From Bacteroidota bacterium (GTDB taxonomy: Bacteria > Bacteroidota > Bacteroidia > Flavobacteriales_F > PHOS-HE28), in contig JAEZAU010000199.1 of NCBI GenBank assembly GCA_023430325.1, forward strand, positions 1 to 6,627: 6,627 bases of DNA, written 5' to 3'. Of the stretch, positions 6,148 through 6,627 are shown one piece after another (the first letter of the stretch is position 1; each line of letters opens with the position of its first letter). The notes beneath the pieces were generated by a model that did no database searches, was not told the DNA's origin, and worked only from the letters and a program-made list of their open reading frames with translations. The position numbers and the translations under genes are program-made.

Positions 6148-6165
6148 CAACATCAACAACGACCG

Positions 6166-6190
6166 CTGACACAGTTTATCTAACAGACCC
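6166..6190 (-). repeat. Right terminal inverted repeat of the IS256-family element
   Basis: On the minus strand it reads GGGTCTGTT then AGATAAACTGTGTCAG, matching the left end at 21 of 25 positions. It is separated from the transposase stop codon by 18 bases. Confidence 0.88.
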
Positions 6191-6198
6191 AAGCCAAA
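6191..6198. repeat. Target-site duplication, right copy (AAGCCAAA)
   Basis: An exact repeat of 4799-4806, directly abutting the right end of the insertion sequence. Confidence 0.85.
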
Positions 6199-6218
6199 GC
6201 CCCAGCGGTATGCGCCCC
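6199..6218 (-). repeat. Structured dispersed repeat, copy 3, distal part beyond the IS element
   Basis: This short segment carries the missing arms of copy 3: CCAGCGG (6202-6208), the perfect complement of CCGCTGG at 4781-4787, and TGCGC (6211-6215), the complement of GCGCA at 4609-4613. On the minus strand the end reads GGGGCGCA, the counterpart of GGGCGTG at the start of copies 1 and 2. Confidence 0.7.
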
Positions 6219-6455
6219 TCATCACCTCGGCTTCGCTCGGCGTGACAGGCGCATTCCCCAACCTCTTCAACCCACTCAACTGCCTCAACCTTCAACCTTC
6301 CCTACCACCGTACCTTCAACCTGCCCTTCCGTCACCCCAACCCCACCCGCACCAGACGAAATGTCCGCCCGAACCCAGCCGCACATGCCGAAAAGTCCGG
6401 AAAGGCCCGCCGGAGCGCCTTTTGATCGCCCCGATACCATCGAATAAGTGAACTT
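6219..6455. other. Intergenic region upstream of clpB with a G-poor simple-sequence tract
   Basis: I see no gene in these 237 bases. TCAC (6222-6225) and GTGA (6242-6245) flank a duplicated CTCGGC and could form a small hairpin. Positions 6251-6350 contain only six G in 100 bases and several CTTCAACC-like units (around 6265, 6289-6297 and 6313-6321), giving a degenerate C/T/A tract. The clpB promoter should lie near the right end, but I find no convincing TAnnTTTG or heat-shock-type match. Confidence 0.5.
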
Positions 6456-6627
6456 ATGGACCTGAACAAATTCACCATCAGATCGCAGCAGGCCATCCAG
6501 CAGGCGCAGACCATCGCCACCGGATACGGGCAGCAGATACTGGAGAACGGGCACCTCTTGAAAGGCATCCTGGAGGTGGATCCCGATGTTACGCCTTTCC
6601 TCCTGAAGAAGCTGAACGTGAACCTTG
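6456..6627 (+). CDS. clpB: ATP-dependent chaperone ClpB, N-terminal fragment (cut by window end)
   Basis: The first 57 residues are visible, from the ATG at 6456. The sequence MDLNKFTIRSQQAIQQAQ, followed by ENGHLLKGIL and VTPFLLKKLNVN, matches the start of the Clp N-terminal domain in the ClpB form found in Bacteroidota. ClpB is a cytosolic hexameric AAA+ disaggregase that works with DnaK, DnaJ and GrpE to rescue aggregated proteins after heat stress. The N-domain seen here helps bind aggregated substrates; both ATPase modules lie outside the window. The related ClpA and ClpC share the fold, but the L-N-K-F-T start with P-F-L-L-K-K-L-N favours ClpB. No Shine-Dalgarno site is evident. It is the only clear housekeeping gene in the window. 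Confidence 0.9.
   Translation, partial: MDLNKFTIRSQQAIQQAQTIATGYGQQILENGHLLKGILEVDPDVTPFLLKKLNVNL

Larger units (their letters stand above)
4807..6190 (+). mobile_element. Complete IS256-family insertion sequence
   Basis: The element is 1384 bp, normal for this family. It has a left inverted repeat at 4807-4831 and a right one at 6166-6190 that match at 21 of 25 positions, identical over ATAAACTGTGTCAG at their inner ends. One transposase gene fills nearly the whole length. An 8-bp direct repeat abuts both ends. Intact ends, an intact transposase and a perfect duplication suggest recent insertion and possible activity. It sits inside repeat copy 3, in the loop of that copy's first hairpin. 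Removing it and one duplication restores a continuous copy of the repeat. Confidence 0.93.

Overview
The window looks like a piece of a chromosome from the Bacteroidota, probably an uncultured Flavobacteriales-like organism with a fairly GC-rich genome. Three things support this: a protein ending in a type IX secretion (T9SS) sorting domain, a ClpB N-terminus of the Bacteroidota type, and start codons without clear Shine-Dalgarno sites. The taxonomic call is inference.

Layout. Positions 1-109 hold the 3' tail of an unidentified plus-strand gene. Positions 191-322 hold copy 1 of a structured repeat. From 375 to 3291 lies a patch of secreted-hydrolase genes that look damaged. A class C beta-lactamase-type serine hydrolase (499-1602, minus) is intact in its catalytic domain, but the end of a T9SS sorting domain follows it in the wrong frame (375-557). 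An aspartyl-protease-family gene (1749-2642, minus) is interrupted by one in-frame TAA at 1938-1940. Only the C-terminal part of a second serine hydrolase with TPR repeats (about 2686-3291, plus) remains. Copy 2 of the repeat (3321-3424) follows. Next is an AT-richer gene for a secreted T9SS-sorted protein (3618-4598, plus). Copy 3 of the repeat, in reverse orientation (4607-4806 and 6199-6218), is split by a complete IS256-family insertion sequence (4807-6190) with 25-bp terminal inverted repeats and an 8-bp target duplication. A G-poor spacer leads to the start of clpB (6456, running off the window).

The most interesting signal is the three-copy repeat. Aligned in one orientation, all copies share a 5' GCGTG-like arm, a variable hairpin, a conserved G-G-C-T-A-T-C-C-G core, a second variable region, and a conserved C-T-T-C-T-A-T-C-C block ending in a CACGC-like arm. 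The outer arms pair as GCGTG/CACGC in copies 1 and 2 and as GCGCA/TGCGC in copy 3, which is two compensatory base-pair changes. Copies 1 and 3 have unrelated but perfect 7-bp stems at the first internal hairpin position. This suggests selection on a folded RNA or single-stranded DNA, built like a three-way junction. All three copies lie just beyond the stop codon of a plus-strand gene. The IS256 element landed in the loop of the first internal hairpin of copy 3.

There is no obvious operon or pathway here. Apart from the housekeeping gene clpB, the window is accessory DNA: secreted enzymes in decay, a dispersed structured repeat and a transposon. Another window-scale signal is the palindrome CGATCG, found 23 times in 1-3540 and only once in the remaining 3.1 kb.
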